From Clavelina lepadiformis (taxonomy: Eukaryota > Chordata > Ascidiacea > Aplousobranchia > Clavelinidae), in NCBI RefSeq assembly GCF_947623445.1, contig NC_135247.1:17610501-17674500 (forward strand): a stretch of 64,000 bases of DNA. The letters run 5' to 3'. Below the pieces are notes generated by a model, which ran no database searches, was not told where the DNA came from, and saw only the letters and a program-made list of their open reading frames with translations. Both the position numbers and the translations under genes were made by a program. Shown here piece after piece: positions 1 through 10,330 of this stretch. Each line of letters opens with the position of its first letter. The first letter of the stretch is position 1.

Positions 1-7
1 TTTAGAG

Positions 8-890
8 CAGGGTGGTCCAAACTTTTTTCACAGAGGGCCATGTGCTAAAAAGTTAACCAGTGTTCGGGCCACTCATTATGTGTGAAGGTCGCTGCTTTAC
101 CTACAACGTAATAAATATTGTACAGACCATAAACAGAGGCATTGGCGGCAAAATTAATTCCTAATTGAAAATGTTAAACAAAATGCCCCTACAACTCTAA
201 CAGGTACCACAAACGCAAATTTTACGCCGTCTAGCGCTATATAAAACAAAAAGCCATAGACGAATTAATCTAATGATTTCATTGCGAAATGGCTGGCTGA
301 AGGATGGCAATACTTCAACGTTCATCGTAGGAGCAGTGATGCAAAAGACGTCACATAAATGTTTGTCAGTCATTCTGGTTCTAAGTATATTGTGATTAAG
401 AATGATATAACAGTGAAGACTTTTGCTTTATGTACGTGCATTCGAAAAATTCCTTTGGTTCTGCCATATTTGATGTAACACATAACAGCACTTAACCGTT
501 AACTGCAGCGTACAGGTACAGGGTTTCGTTACAAGTGGGACCATAAGAAACTACAGCATTGCAAAGTTCTTGTTAAACATAATTTTTTAATTCCTATGCA
601 ATATCTGCTCAATAACGTACCGTAACTTAGGTCATTTTACAATGAACATGCAAGTTAATAATTACCACTAAATGCCTCGAAAAATAATTTGCTCCTGAAT
701 ATTTTAAAGTTGAACAGTTTTATGGAGACCATACTAAAATAAAGTTTGTTCGACTAAAACTTCCAATGCTTGTTTCCTATTTCTTTATCTTTGGTACGAA
801 GTTAAGTGTGAGCTAGATGATGGCCGCATGCCGATAATAAACAGGTGCTGGACCGCAGTTGGCCCGCGGGTTGTAATTTGGACAACCGCA
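8..890. mobile_element. Non-autonomous hAT-type DNA transposon
   Basis: The left end begins CAGGGTGGTCCAAACTT and the right end, read on the other strand, begins TGCGGTTGTCCAAATTAC, so the termini form an imperfect inverted repeat. CTTTAGAG follows the right end and TTTAGAG precedes the left end; the first base of an 8-bp target duplication would lie just outside the window. Ends and duplication length fit hAT elements. I see no transposase reading frame. It sits 3' of the PLEKHM1-like exons, probably in an intron of that gene. The start of a related element lies at 37385. Confidence 0.65.
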
Positions 891-1149
891 CTTTAGAGCA
901 TGCCCACAGTAAACAATAGCAGAAATTCAGTAAAAATTCAAACTTGTAAATCTTTTTCTTAGGTTAACAGTGCACATTAACATCATTTTGTTTGCATCTC
1001 CAATGACTGAATACATTTAAGTTTCGAACAAAATTTGACTGTTGGGCATCATATAGTTTTCAAATAAATTGCTTTAATTTAGGAATGTTCAAGTTGTGAG
1101 GTATGAGTAGGGCTGTACCTGATTGGTAGTTGTAAAAAAATCAACAAAC

Positions 1150-2160
1150 CTGTTCAGAGTCGAGAAACAGTGCATGTGTTTCATAAAATCGATTAAGAAG
1201 GGATTTATACTCGGCAGTTAAAAATAGAGACGTTAAATAAGATGGTAGTGCAGCATCGTTCAGAGCAAGTCGAAGCCAGGCTCTGCATTGTCCAATGCGG
1301 GTGACTACTTGGGTGAGGTTTTGAGTCTTTAAGAAAAGAAAAATTTCAGACATCGATAAATTAATGACTTCAAATACATTAACTCTTGCATATAAATAAT
1401 TAATTAATCACTGACATGAGCAAAACTACCAACATTCAACCAACTTGTTGCAAAGCAAGTTAACTATAGTATACAACAGGTTTAAGTCTTGCAATACTAG
1501 ATACACGGCGTGCTATTTCCTGTAAGTTTTTACCTGGCTTAAGGTGCTTTTATGGCTTATCTTGCAAATTAAATTCCAAAATTGAGGTCTAGGGAGCTCT
1601 TTTGGATATTTTCTTTTCTCATAATATGAAGACTGAAAATAATAATAATAGGCAAACCGCCATTATAATATTAACTAAAGACACAACAAATCTTAGTTTT
1701 AATACACATCGCCTTAAATACAGTACCGTAATAGAATAATTAATGAAACTCAGGTTTGACATGTTCTGCCTTAAACAACAGAAATATCAAGCAAAAATAA
1801 TGATCAGTCACCACCTTACCTTTAGTCCATGGATAAAAGCAGCTTCTATCACAGCCACTAGGTGCTGGGCGATAGAACTATCCGATTGTATACTCAGGGA
1901 TATATCAGTTTTCAAGGCATTTTCTTGCTGCAACTGTTTTACAGTGTGTGCTAGGTTCTAAAAAATATACAAATTGCAAAGCTAGGCAAATTCAATTAAT
2001 AACAGAGTACAAGGTAGTTCAGTTTAGTTTACCAAAGGTCGCTTGAAGTTTACTGATATAGCAAAAATAAATTATAGAAGTATTATACTTTATACAGGTT
2101 TTTAACAAGAACCTCGTTTAATTCTTTCTTGATGGTCTTATGTTGATCAGCTAACTTCAT
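1150..2160 (-). CDS. PLEKHM1-like RUN-domain protein, 5' part (runs off left edge)
   Basis: Four minus-strand exons join in phase 0: 2160-2113, 1957-1820, 1632-1534 and 1326-1150, giving 154 residues from an ATG (MKLADQHKTIKKELNE). Introns are bounded by GT and AG. The product aligns by eye with the RUN domain of PLEKHM1: VIEAAFIHGLK matches its EAVFIHGL, PRPQFWNLICKISHK matches PQPVFWPLLKAVTHK, and [20 protein letters not shown] matches [20 protein letters not shown]. In vertebrates PLEKHM1 is an effector of Rab7 and Arl8 that links late endosomes and autophagosomes to the HOPS fusion complex. The end of the RUN domain and the PH and zinc-finger regions are not visible; no credible next exon lies at 893-1149, so they should lie beyond position 1. 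The donor after the first exon (GAG/GTTCTT) is weak. PLEKHM2/3 or another RUN protein is the alternative. Confidence 0.75.
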
Positions 2161-2680
2161 TGTAAAGTCACAGCATGGTTTCTTGGTCAAAAATTGTAAA
2201 GTTTTTATTACAGTTATGATCTAGCAACAAAAGGCAGGTTATAAGTTCAGAATTTGTGTGCAGTTTGATCTCCATGCATATACTGTATATGGCAGCAAAG
2301 CTTGAGATATTTCCAATTACTGGCTCGACTGGAAAGTACAGCAGTTCTTAACGAGTTCAAATACGAAAATTTTGGCGTGACCGTGTGCACGGAAGCCTAA
2401 TATATTTGTTTATTTATTATTAACTGGTTTTCAAAGAACCAGCTTTTCTTTGTTTATTTATTATAAATCGGTGTTTGGCGTGCACGAATCTCACGTGTTT
2501 AACTGCAACACTTTCCACTGTGGCTTACTGGTACTTAGGCGTGATAGTAAAAAATTTTGTTAATGAACCTCGTGGGTGCAGGTGCGACACTCTTTACTAT
2601 GATCTATCGATACATCATTAGACCTACATTATATAGACACCAAATGAGAAGAAGTGCTAGTGATAATGATTAAATATTGA

Positions 2681-2745
2681 ATCGGTAGCCAAGCGGTTAG
2701 AACATATAACCCGTAATAATGCGGCATGTGTTTCATGTCTGGAAC
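2681..2745 (+). repeat. tRNA-like SINE fragment
   Basis: GGTAGCCAAGCGGTTAGAAC resembles the internal A box of a tRNA gene. The downstream B-box equivalent (CTGGAACTCAGTGG) is poor, and there is no foldable acceptor stem, so this is read as a tRNA-derived SINE head rather than a tRNA gene. Confidence 0.3.
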
Positions 2746-2769
2746 TCAGTGGCGCTACTGTTCAAATGC

Positions 2770-2835
2770 TCTTGAACTAGACATAAAAAATATTTTGCTC
2801 CTGACCTGATGACGTCATCATCTGTATACTAGACC
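2770..2835. repeat. Degenerate palindromic GATGACGTCATC element
   Basis: The stretch ends TGTATACTAGACC and has a central CTGATGACGTCATCATCTG palindrome. Ends and centre resemble the two better copies at 39639 and 39821, so it looks like an eroded member of the same small palindromic transposon family. Confidence 0.4.
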
Positions 2836-3474
2836 CCAATAAATAAACAAAGAATAAGTGAATAAACCAGTACACGCCACAATGCAAAAATTTGGGTGTT
2901 TGAGTGCACAATCTCTCGTCAGAAACTCCCATAGTTTCCAGCCGGGTTTTTATCTTTGACAAGATTTTACTGCCAGGCTGCATGCCAGACTAGAAAGCTT
3001 TTGGTCGAAACCTCGGAGTCTGTGGTGGCGGGACGGCCAAAATTGGAGTTGACCGGAAGCAGGACGGCAAAAATCGGCATGCACAAGGTGCAAAATGGTG
3101 TACTACGTGCATTTTCCAGTCTGCAATGAATACCAGCCTTAACATAAATCTTGTGGGCTCTTTTCTGGAGTTAAGGAAACATTTGGGTGCGCCAAGCACG
3201 GTCTTGAAAAACCTTGACGGTTTAATACCGTATGATTCCTAACCGAGAGGAGCATTACCCAGTATTTCCTACCCTATGCAGTCAAACTTGCAAAACTCTA
3301 CTACTGTCAAGTCCAAACTGTTAAGTGACACACACACAACAAGCTAAGACTAAAGCATCACTCCACTACATCGGGTCTCAGCAAACAAAAGACGAATCAC
3401 GACTCTGAGCTCTTCTTTCCAGGTTGCTTACTTGTCTATAGACATCACATTTAATTTTGGCCAAACAGGAGGGA

Positions 3475-3610
3475 GGGAGAGAGAGAGTTTATTTCACCAC
3501 ACAAAAACAAACCAAAAAGTATCATAACACAATTAATTGTTGTGGGGCAGCGAAAAGACCTCACGGTCGTCTAGGTCAGCTTCCCCAGTATCTGTTGCAA
3601 AAAAAAGTTT
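3475..3610 (-). repeat. Possible LINE/SINE 3' tail
   Basis: On the minus strand the block ends in GTGGTGAAATAAACTCTCTC, a unique sequence running into a short CT microsatellite, as seen at the 3' ends of some non-LTR elements. No reverse transcriptase sequence is visible beside it, so the call is tentative. Confidence 0.3.
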
Positions 3611-3699
3611 AAAAAATGGATAAAAAACTGAAACTTAGCTAATTAAAACAAAAGAGAAAATAGAAGCACACCAGGAGAAAAATATAATTTAATAACCTG

Positions 3700-4766
3700 G
3701 TTGACTTTTTGGTTTTGTTTTTATTTTTCTTACCACGAGTTATGCATTTTTTTAAAATGGCAAAAATACCTTGCTTCACATGAAGTTAAGGTAGGCGATA
3801 ACACACTACAGAACAAACCGTACCTGTATTCTACTGAAAGTTGGTTTTTCTCGGGCAGAACATCTGATTCATTGCAAATATCAGCAGCACGAAAAAAAGC
3901 AAAAACGCTTCTATGAAGTATATTTTGACGTTGTTAGTAGTGGTGACAAAAATACAGACATTCGAAAAGAGTTTAAGGAAAATTATTAAAATTATGGAAT
4001 TAGCGGGTTATGCTTAATTAAACATTATGGTGTCATAATAATAGTATTTGGCAGTTCAAAGAAGATTTAAAAATACATCAGACATTATAGCCTATCTTTT
4101 TCTCTGCTAAACACGTGCTAGATTAATTTTATATTTTAGTTGTTTTTTTTCAGATAAATTAGTAATCTTGGCCTGAAAATGAGCAAAAACAATTGTTTCT
4201 GTGCAAAAAGTCCAAATAATGTTATTAACAAATGAAAGCAACGCAGAACATAAGATTGTAGCGGCCTGGGTGGCATTTTTAATACCATTACGTCATTTCT
4301 TGGAAAAGTATTTTTTAGTTATTGATTGAAGTTAATGAAATTGTTTTTTGATAACACTTCAGCTATCGTTTGATATTTGGAAACTTGCTCTGAATAACTT
4401 CGTGTGAACATTCCTTTTAGTACATTCCCAGGTTGTTTCCAGCACCTTGGCTGATAAGAAATCTATATAAGAAATGCCCGCTTCTTAACTTTGTACTGAT
4501 TATTATTTATCTATGTGTCAGCTTTAACTACATGTATCTCACATTAATTATTATCAACACATTGTTTTCCTCGCTTCACATGTTATGAAATGCTGCGTTT
4601 TTCTTGTCGAACATTTTAACTCCCATCGCTTTCACGTTGCATTAGCTTGCACTTCTACCAGCAAGCAGATTTAGTCGAGTGGATCATCGAGATAGAAAGC
4701 GTTAACTGGTTGAATCAACGAAATCAAAAGACGAGCTGTCTATGCTACTTATGGTGATTGCAACTC
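3700..4766. other. Gene-free stretch
   Basis: AT-rich sequence with only short chance reading frames; no domain, RNA gene or element end was recognised. Confidence 0.5.
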
Positions 4767-4920
4767 AATAGACATCTTATAAGCAGTATTATTGCTTATG
4801 TTCTTGGTTATTTGTAATATTGAGAAAGTGTACAGCTCCTACAATAAAAACCGTTTGTTGTATTTTAAATATTTTGTTGTAATATTTAAACCTTTCGGCT
4901 GACGAAAGATTAGAGTATTC
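4767..4920 (+). repeat. Dispersed repeat, copy 1
   Basis: This segment matches, in inverted orientation, 18524-18680. Shared blocks include TTATAAGCAGTA, TATGTTCTTGGTTATT, GAGAAAGTGTACAGC and TTAGAGTATTC. Boundaries are set by where the match fades. Neither copy codes for protein; class unknown. Confidence 0.6.
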
Positions 4921-5278
4921 CAACCGCACGCAACAATAGAGTCAGATAATTCAATAGGTAAAGTTAAACGAAGATACCCTTATAAGTTAAGATAAGTGAA
5001 AGTGCTCTTCAAGATCAGTCTTAATCGGGCCTCATGTCGGGTGACGGTGTAATGTATTGTATTGTTTGTATTTAGCCATTCACTGTGGGGTACAAAATGG
5101 ATGGTGCAAACGTTGGAAATGGTCAAACAATCAATTAATGGAAAAAGCGACAAAGTCCAGAGGGCTTAAAACGTTAAAGAAGTAAGATAACTGGTACTAC
5201 AACGATGAAAGGTTAGCACGTACACTAAACCTAAAATTTTCATATACAGTAGTCATATAGTGGCATATTAAACCGATT

Positions 5279-5575
5279 AGATGGCTTAGTCAAGTGCATA
5301 GAGCGCTTGCTAAATGTAGGTCTGGAGTTCGTCACTGTGCCGGGTCACCCACGACTTGAAATTGGTACTTGCCACCTTCTAGCCTGCCTCTCGGAGTAAA
5401 GTCGGACCAAGACTCAAACACACAGAGCAACAAGTGAACTAGCCCCCTCATATGGCTGTCACTGCGTGTTTCTGTGTGGTTTCGACTTTCGAGACAACGG
5501 AAACAGAGTTGGGCACCGAACGATGTGTCTTCTCGGAAAGCGGAAAAGAGCTTTCTCATATCCTGCATCTGTAAC
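5279..5575 (+). repeat. tRNA-derived SINE-like element
   Basis: The head has an A-box-like GATGGCTTAGTCAAGTGCAT and a B-box-like TCTGGAGTTCGTCACTG about 45 bases apart, the usual tRNA-derived SINE layout. The body after about 5345 is GC-richer than its surroundings. No target duplication was found, so the right end is a guess. The opposite-strand open frame over the body matches nothing I know. Confidence 0.4.
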
Positions 5576-5599
5576 ACAAAACCAGCCTTTTACAATGTA

Positions 5600-7068
5600 C
5601 ATATCATATAAGTTAAGCTATGTTCTGCCAATATAGCAGCTCAATAATATTGAGGTTTTCAATAGCTGTGCCACAGATATTTTAGAATGAGTTAAAAATG
5701 TTTATCAAGGCTCCACCATGAAAGGAATTGATCGAAATATAATGGTAGAAAATATGACTTAATACAAATTGATTATTTCACTGTAGGCAGGTCCCGCAGC
5801 CAGCTGTTGAAAATGGGTGGGTAAGTTAGGAGAATGGGTAGGGCTACGCAAAAAGTCAATTAAAGCTATTTAAGGTTTTATTGGAGTCAGATTTAGATTA
5901 GAAGGAAGATTAAGGTTACTATTTGTTATTTGATGTTATAGGTTCATAAGAAACAGTGAAAAATAGTTCTGAATGTATGACTTTGCGGTAAAAAAACTTT
6001 TGGCCACACCTGAGTGTACTAACTCAGTTTATATGTTAATTAAGCTCAAGCATAGACGTTATGGATTCAAATGGCCGCTTTTTGGTATACTGGTGTCCGA
6101 AGTTAACATAGAGGTTTTTTGCACATTGCATGTAAAACACTGACTTAATCGCTTTCCTGGTTTCTCAGCGCCTACCGAAGCCATAGGCACAAGATGTAGT
6201 AATAGTTGGTTTTGTATTTTCGATGATTGATAACGCTTTTTGTATTATCTGAAGGAGCTAAGTCATCGCTAATGAATCTGTTGAAGTTATAGTTGGGATT
6301 CAAGAATATTTACAGTAAAAACAGCAGGAAAACTTGCATTCGCATTTCCGGATATGTTATCGAATATGAAAGTGACGAAGGGAGTGTTAGGGCGCTCGTT
6401 CAACCGCGTTGTATTATTCTGACTATCACGAAGAAGACCAGAATATATGAATATTTAAAACGAAATGTCAAAGCGAATGCATTGCTGAATGCTGATCGAG
6501 CACTGAAACCGAGCGCATGGACTACTTGTCTGCGTAAAACTTACATTCACTTGAATTAAACTGAATAATCGTTTGATGCTCTCAACTATCGGTTTGAGCC
6601 AGAATAAACAAACAGCAACTACACCTACCAAAGAGTGTATGAATGCGAAAGATGAAAATGCGATCGAACCATGCCATTTTCAACCAAGACCTTGGCACTT
6701 ACATAGCACAGTTTTAACGGGTTTCCTAAAAGAAGAAAGTTTAATAGATTCCTCATCTTGTACAAAGCGTACACAAAAGTAATTTGAAACCCCTTCCAAC
6801 AGAATGGTTTGTTTGGTTGAAAGCGAGATAGAGGTACAAAATGGCGCGTTCTGTTAAAAAGTGCTTGGTATTGGTTTACGTTTAACGTAAACACTGACGC
6901 TCTGTGATGGTTAATGGAGGGAGCTGCTTTCCGTTGTTCAATACAATCAGTTTTTGATAAGAAACCTTACGATGAGTTTTTAATTACTCACGTTAGGCTT
7001 AGGCACATTTTTTGTCATAAAAGTATAATATACGGAGTGTAGTCTAGCATGGAGACTTTGTTAGTATA
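5600..7068. other. Gene-free stretch
   Basis: Short frames near 6293-6559 and 6573-6782 show no recognisable motif and lack splice or codon patterns of the real genes here. Nothing else was recognised. Confidence 0.5.
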
Positions 7069-7076
7069 GTATAGAG

Positions 7077-7252
7077 CAGGGATGTCCAACCTGCGGCCCG
7101 CCTGAGATTTTTGTGCGGCCCGCTAGTCATTTTCACTCCAAAAGTATGTACTTTATGCACCCATTTTTCTTGAAATTTAATAGGTTCTGCGGCCCATTGA
7201 ATTATTTCAAGTGACAATGCGGCCCACTATAATAAAAGGTTGGACATCCTTG
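7077..7252. mobile_element. hAT miniature element (176 bp)
   Basis: Ends are CAGGGATGTCCAACCT and, on the other strand, CAAGGATGTCCAACCT, a 16-bp inverted repeat with one mismatch. The 8-bp direct repeat GTATAGAG flanks it at 7069-7076 and 7253-7260. The interior contains the GCGGCCC motifs common in animal hAT miniature elements. It is too short to code for a transposase. Confidence 0.9.
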
Positions 7253-7406
7253 GTATAGAGTGTCTTATTAAAATATGAATTTGCTTTACAACAAACGTTA
7301 TCCAGAAATTGTTTGGACAGTTTACCGGTTTTCGCATTTTTGACAGTTAAGAATAAAAACTGTGATTACGTTTAATTTGTCTCTTCCCAATAGGAAGACA
7401 TATTAA

Positions 7407-8418
7407 CACTAGAACGACCGCACTTTTAAACTACCTAGAATGACCAAGTGCGTCAATTGACGCATAATACACATAAAATACAAATCGTTCATTTATTTAG
7501 TAAGAAAAACATCTTTGAAGCCTTCTCTGTCTTTTCTCCATCTAAATGTTCACTGCTCGCGAGCACGTGCTACTTTCGAAAAAAATCGCTGACTGAGCCC
7601 GAATTTCTTCAGTGAATTAGGACGCCGGACAGAAATTTTGCCCAATTTTCGTTTGACCTCACCATGCTCAATTATACCTCAGACAATGTTCATTATCATT
7701 GTTCCATTTTGTCACGTTGTAATGATTCTGGAGACTGGAATCACAACTTCCGTAAACTTAATGTGAAATTTTAAGCTATGTGCGTCAATTGACGCGCTTT
7801 GTAGTTCGAGGTAGACATATTCTTAAATTCGGCGTTTTAATCATAAAACCTGCCAAAGTCAGACAAACTGAGCACTGTAAGAAACAAATAATTGTCAAGA
7901 AGTTTCAGCAGAAAAAGATGATGCCGAGTGGAGGTACAAGAAATGAAATGCTTGAAATGCTTCTGTAATGAAATGATTGTTTATCGTTCCTTAGCCTGTA
8001 AGGGCGATCACTTCAATTACAATGTTTCTCTGTTGAATTGTTTAATGTCCTCGATGGTAAATGAGTCTCAGGTCGTTGTTTCGCTTTTCTTAATCTTAGA
8101 ATTAATTGTACACCATGACAACTGTATAAACTGATTATATTGTTTCTTGTTTAAACGATTACATTAAATAAGACATTGGGACAGCTACATAATAAAGTCG
8201 ACCACTTTCTAGGGTTAACTTAGTAGACTGTGACGCAATGAATAGCTATATATGAATAACTCACTTCACGATTTATAACGATACACAGGAAGTCATGCAT
8301 AGGCGACACGTAACGCAATGCTTTGCTTTGCCGATTTCCGTATTCTATGCGGCATTCGATTTGCAAGCAATTTTATAATATCATCACACTTCAATTGACT
8401 AGCTTGGTCGTTCTAGTG
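7407..8418. mobile_element. piggyBac-type non-autonomous element (1012 bp)
   Basis: TTAA lies immediately outside both ends (7403-7406 and 8419-8422), and the ends form a 13-bp perfect inverted repeat CACTAGAACGACC. TTAA target duplication with CACTAG/CCCTAG-like ends is diagnostic of piggyBac. Inside are the palindromes TGCGTCAATTGACGCA at 7449 and TGCGTCAATTGACGCG at 7781. The open frames at 7780-8134 show no DDD transposase or cysteine-rich tail, so it would depend on a transposase supplied elsewhere. Confidence 0.88.
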
Positions 8419-8422
8419 TTAA

Positions 8423-9118
8423 AAAAATAAGACATGTTCCGGTGCATGTGACGTTCCTATGTGCCTATGCGCATGTGACGTCGATGTGGATTACTTTGTT
8501 ATTGTTTTGGCGATAGCTGGTTGCAGGTCTAGGCTAAGTTGTAAATTTGGTGTGGGTTTCAATTTTTGGTATTTTGGAGTATTTGTCCTAAAATTTTAAC
8601 CTCAAAACTTGCTGTAAAGTTTAGGTGGTTGTTATAGAAATTTTAGTACAAGGATTCTGTCCAAATTGACACTGTAGGCGGTCCTAGCCCAGGTCTCATT
8701 GCTAAACGCTACTTTGCATTGAAAAGCCTACCTCTTTGAATTGGGACATGACTCCCTAAAGTTCAAACCGCCACAGTCTAAGTAGTGGATTAGCTTGCTT
8801 AAAACAAGTAGTAGGCTATTACAACTGTTGATGAGCCGTTGGTTTTGTTGTGAATGCCTGAATGAAGATGAATGAATTTGTGAAATTCAACCAGACAATC
8901 TGAGCTGGTTGTTCTCGGCTACTATTCAGCTTGACAAACGGTTGAGAGTGATTAAATAAACAGAAAATACAATCAGCGTTGCCCACTTGTTAGAAAGGAG
9001 CTTTATAGAGCGGCTTGTGTATTTATGGTATATCTATCATTATTGCAAAGCTATTTACAGAACCAAAATTATAGCTTTGTATCAACAGCATCGAGCTCTA
9101 TGGGAGGTGAATCGATTT
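8423..9118. other. Gene-free stretch
   Basis: No open frame above background and no repeat signature recognised. Confidence 0.5.
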
Positions 9119-9126
9119 CATTACAG

Positions 9127-9368
9127 CAACGGTTCTTAATCTTTTTTTGCCGCGACCCAAAGTCTTATCTATGGGAGCGTTAGCTACCCAAGTTGAACTT
9201 TGAGTGTATTATACTGTACTTATTTTGGAGGCCTCCCGCATATTGTATAGAATAGAACAGATATAGAAATACTTACTTTCAGTGTCGTAGCCAGGACCCA
9301 ATCGCGACCCATTTTCGAAGGCTCCGCTACCCATGCTTGGGTCGCGAAGCAGGGATTAAGAACTACTG
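9127..9368. mobile_element. hAT miniature element (242 bp)
   Basis: The left end CAACGGTTCTTAATC pairs with the right end, which read on the other strand is CAGTAGTTCTTAATC. The 8-bp direct repeat CATTACAG flanks it at 9119-9126 and 9369-9376. GCGACCCAAAG near the left is mirrored by CTTGGGTCGC near the right. No coding capacity. Confidence 0.88.
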
Positions 9369-9884
9369 CATTACAGTGATTTTCATTTTTTCGGCATTAC
9401 TTCCCACACAACAAGTCGTTTAGTATCAAAAGATTCATTGAGAGATATATTGTACATACGCTTTTCAACTTGAACAGAAAACCGCGAAGTGAAAGATAGA
9501 GTTCATTCAGTTTTGTATGTAGAACGAATTACTTTTAACTTCTTTGTAACGAGACTCACTGGCCAATAGGACAAGCGTTGTTCACAATCAAAATTGTGGC
9601 AGCCTCTACAAGTTTCTATACATATTGAGTTCACAGTGTGGAAAAAGATAAACCTTTGACAAAGCTTGTGACGGTTAGTAAGGAGTCTATAAGATCACTT
9701 TTAATCAGCTCTTCGAGCAGTACTCCGAGTTGAATTTATAAAACTTCTATTTTCTCACTCGGTATTGTCGGATCAGAAGCAAAGTTGTTAAAGATGGCTC
9801 GCAATGATGAAAACCCTTGGTTTGTACCTATGGGCGCTTTGCCTGGCTAAGCAAAACCGGAATTGGACTGTAATATAGTTTAAT

Positions 9885-10020
9885 CAGTGGTGGGATTCAA
9901 ATATTTTAACATCCGGTCCTCTCACTACCAGCATGTCATATTGACCCGGAGCCGATATGTATACATTTAGATACGCTTGTTAACAACCGGTTCGCGGAGG
10001 TCATTAAATTTCGCACGAAC
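9885..10020. mobile_element. Partial hAT-type end
   Basis: CAGTGGTGGGATTCAAATAT, followed by ACATCCGGT and later ACAACCGGTTCGCGG, is the typical left part of a widespread animal hAT miniature family. The matching right terminus (GAATCCCACCACTG) was not found, so the copy is truncated or eroded. Confidence 0.45.
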
Positions 10021-10330
10021 AAGTCTTGTTGTTATGTGCCTGTATATAAACCGACGGGTTATTACGAGTTTGTAAATGTCTGCAAAGTTTACGATCAAAA
10101 CACACCGATATCCATATCAAAACGGATAAAAGCGTTTCAAAATAGCGTCAGAATGAATAGTTGTCGAGTATTTTAATATTACTAATAGTTTTAGGCTTTA
10201 TTTTTTGCTGAAAGATTACTTGCAGGGTTACACATGAATGGACAGTAACTTAGAGGACAAGAGAAAGCTACAGCCACAATGCAATATGATTAATTAGGCA
10301 AAGTAAATGCTTAATGTTTTATGTTCACAG

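Noticed and set aside
1085-1130. Next PLEKHM1-like exon after 1150
   Set aside because: A possible acceptor is followed within ten codons by a stop in the required phase, and the sequence does not resemble the end of a RUN domain.
2681-2745. tRNA gene
   Set aside because: A-box-like sequence only; the B box is poor and no cloverleaf can be drawn. Kept as a SINE fragment.
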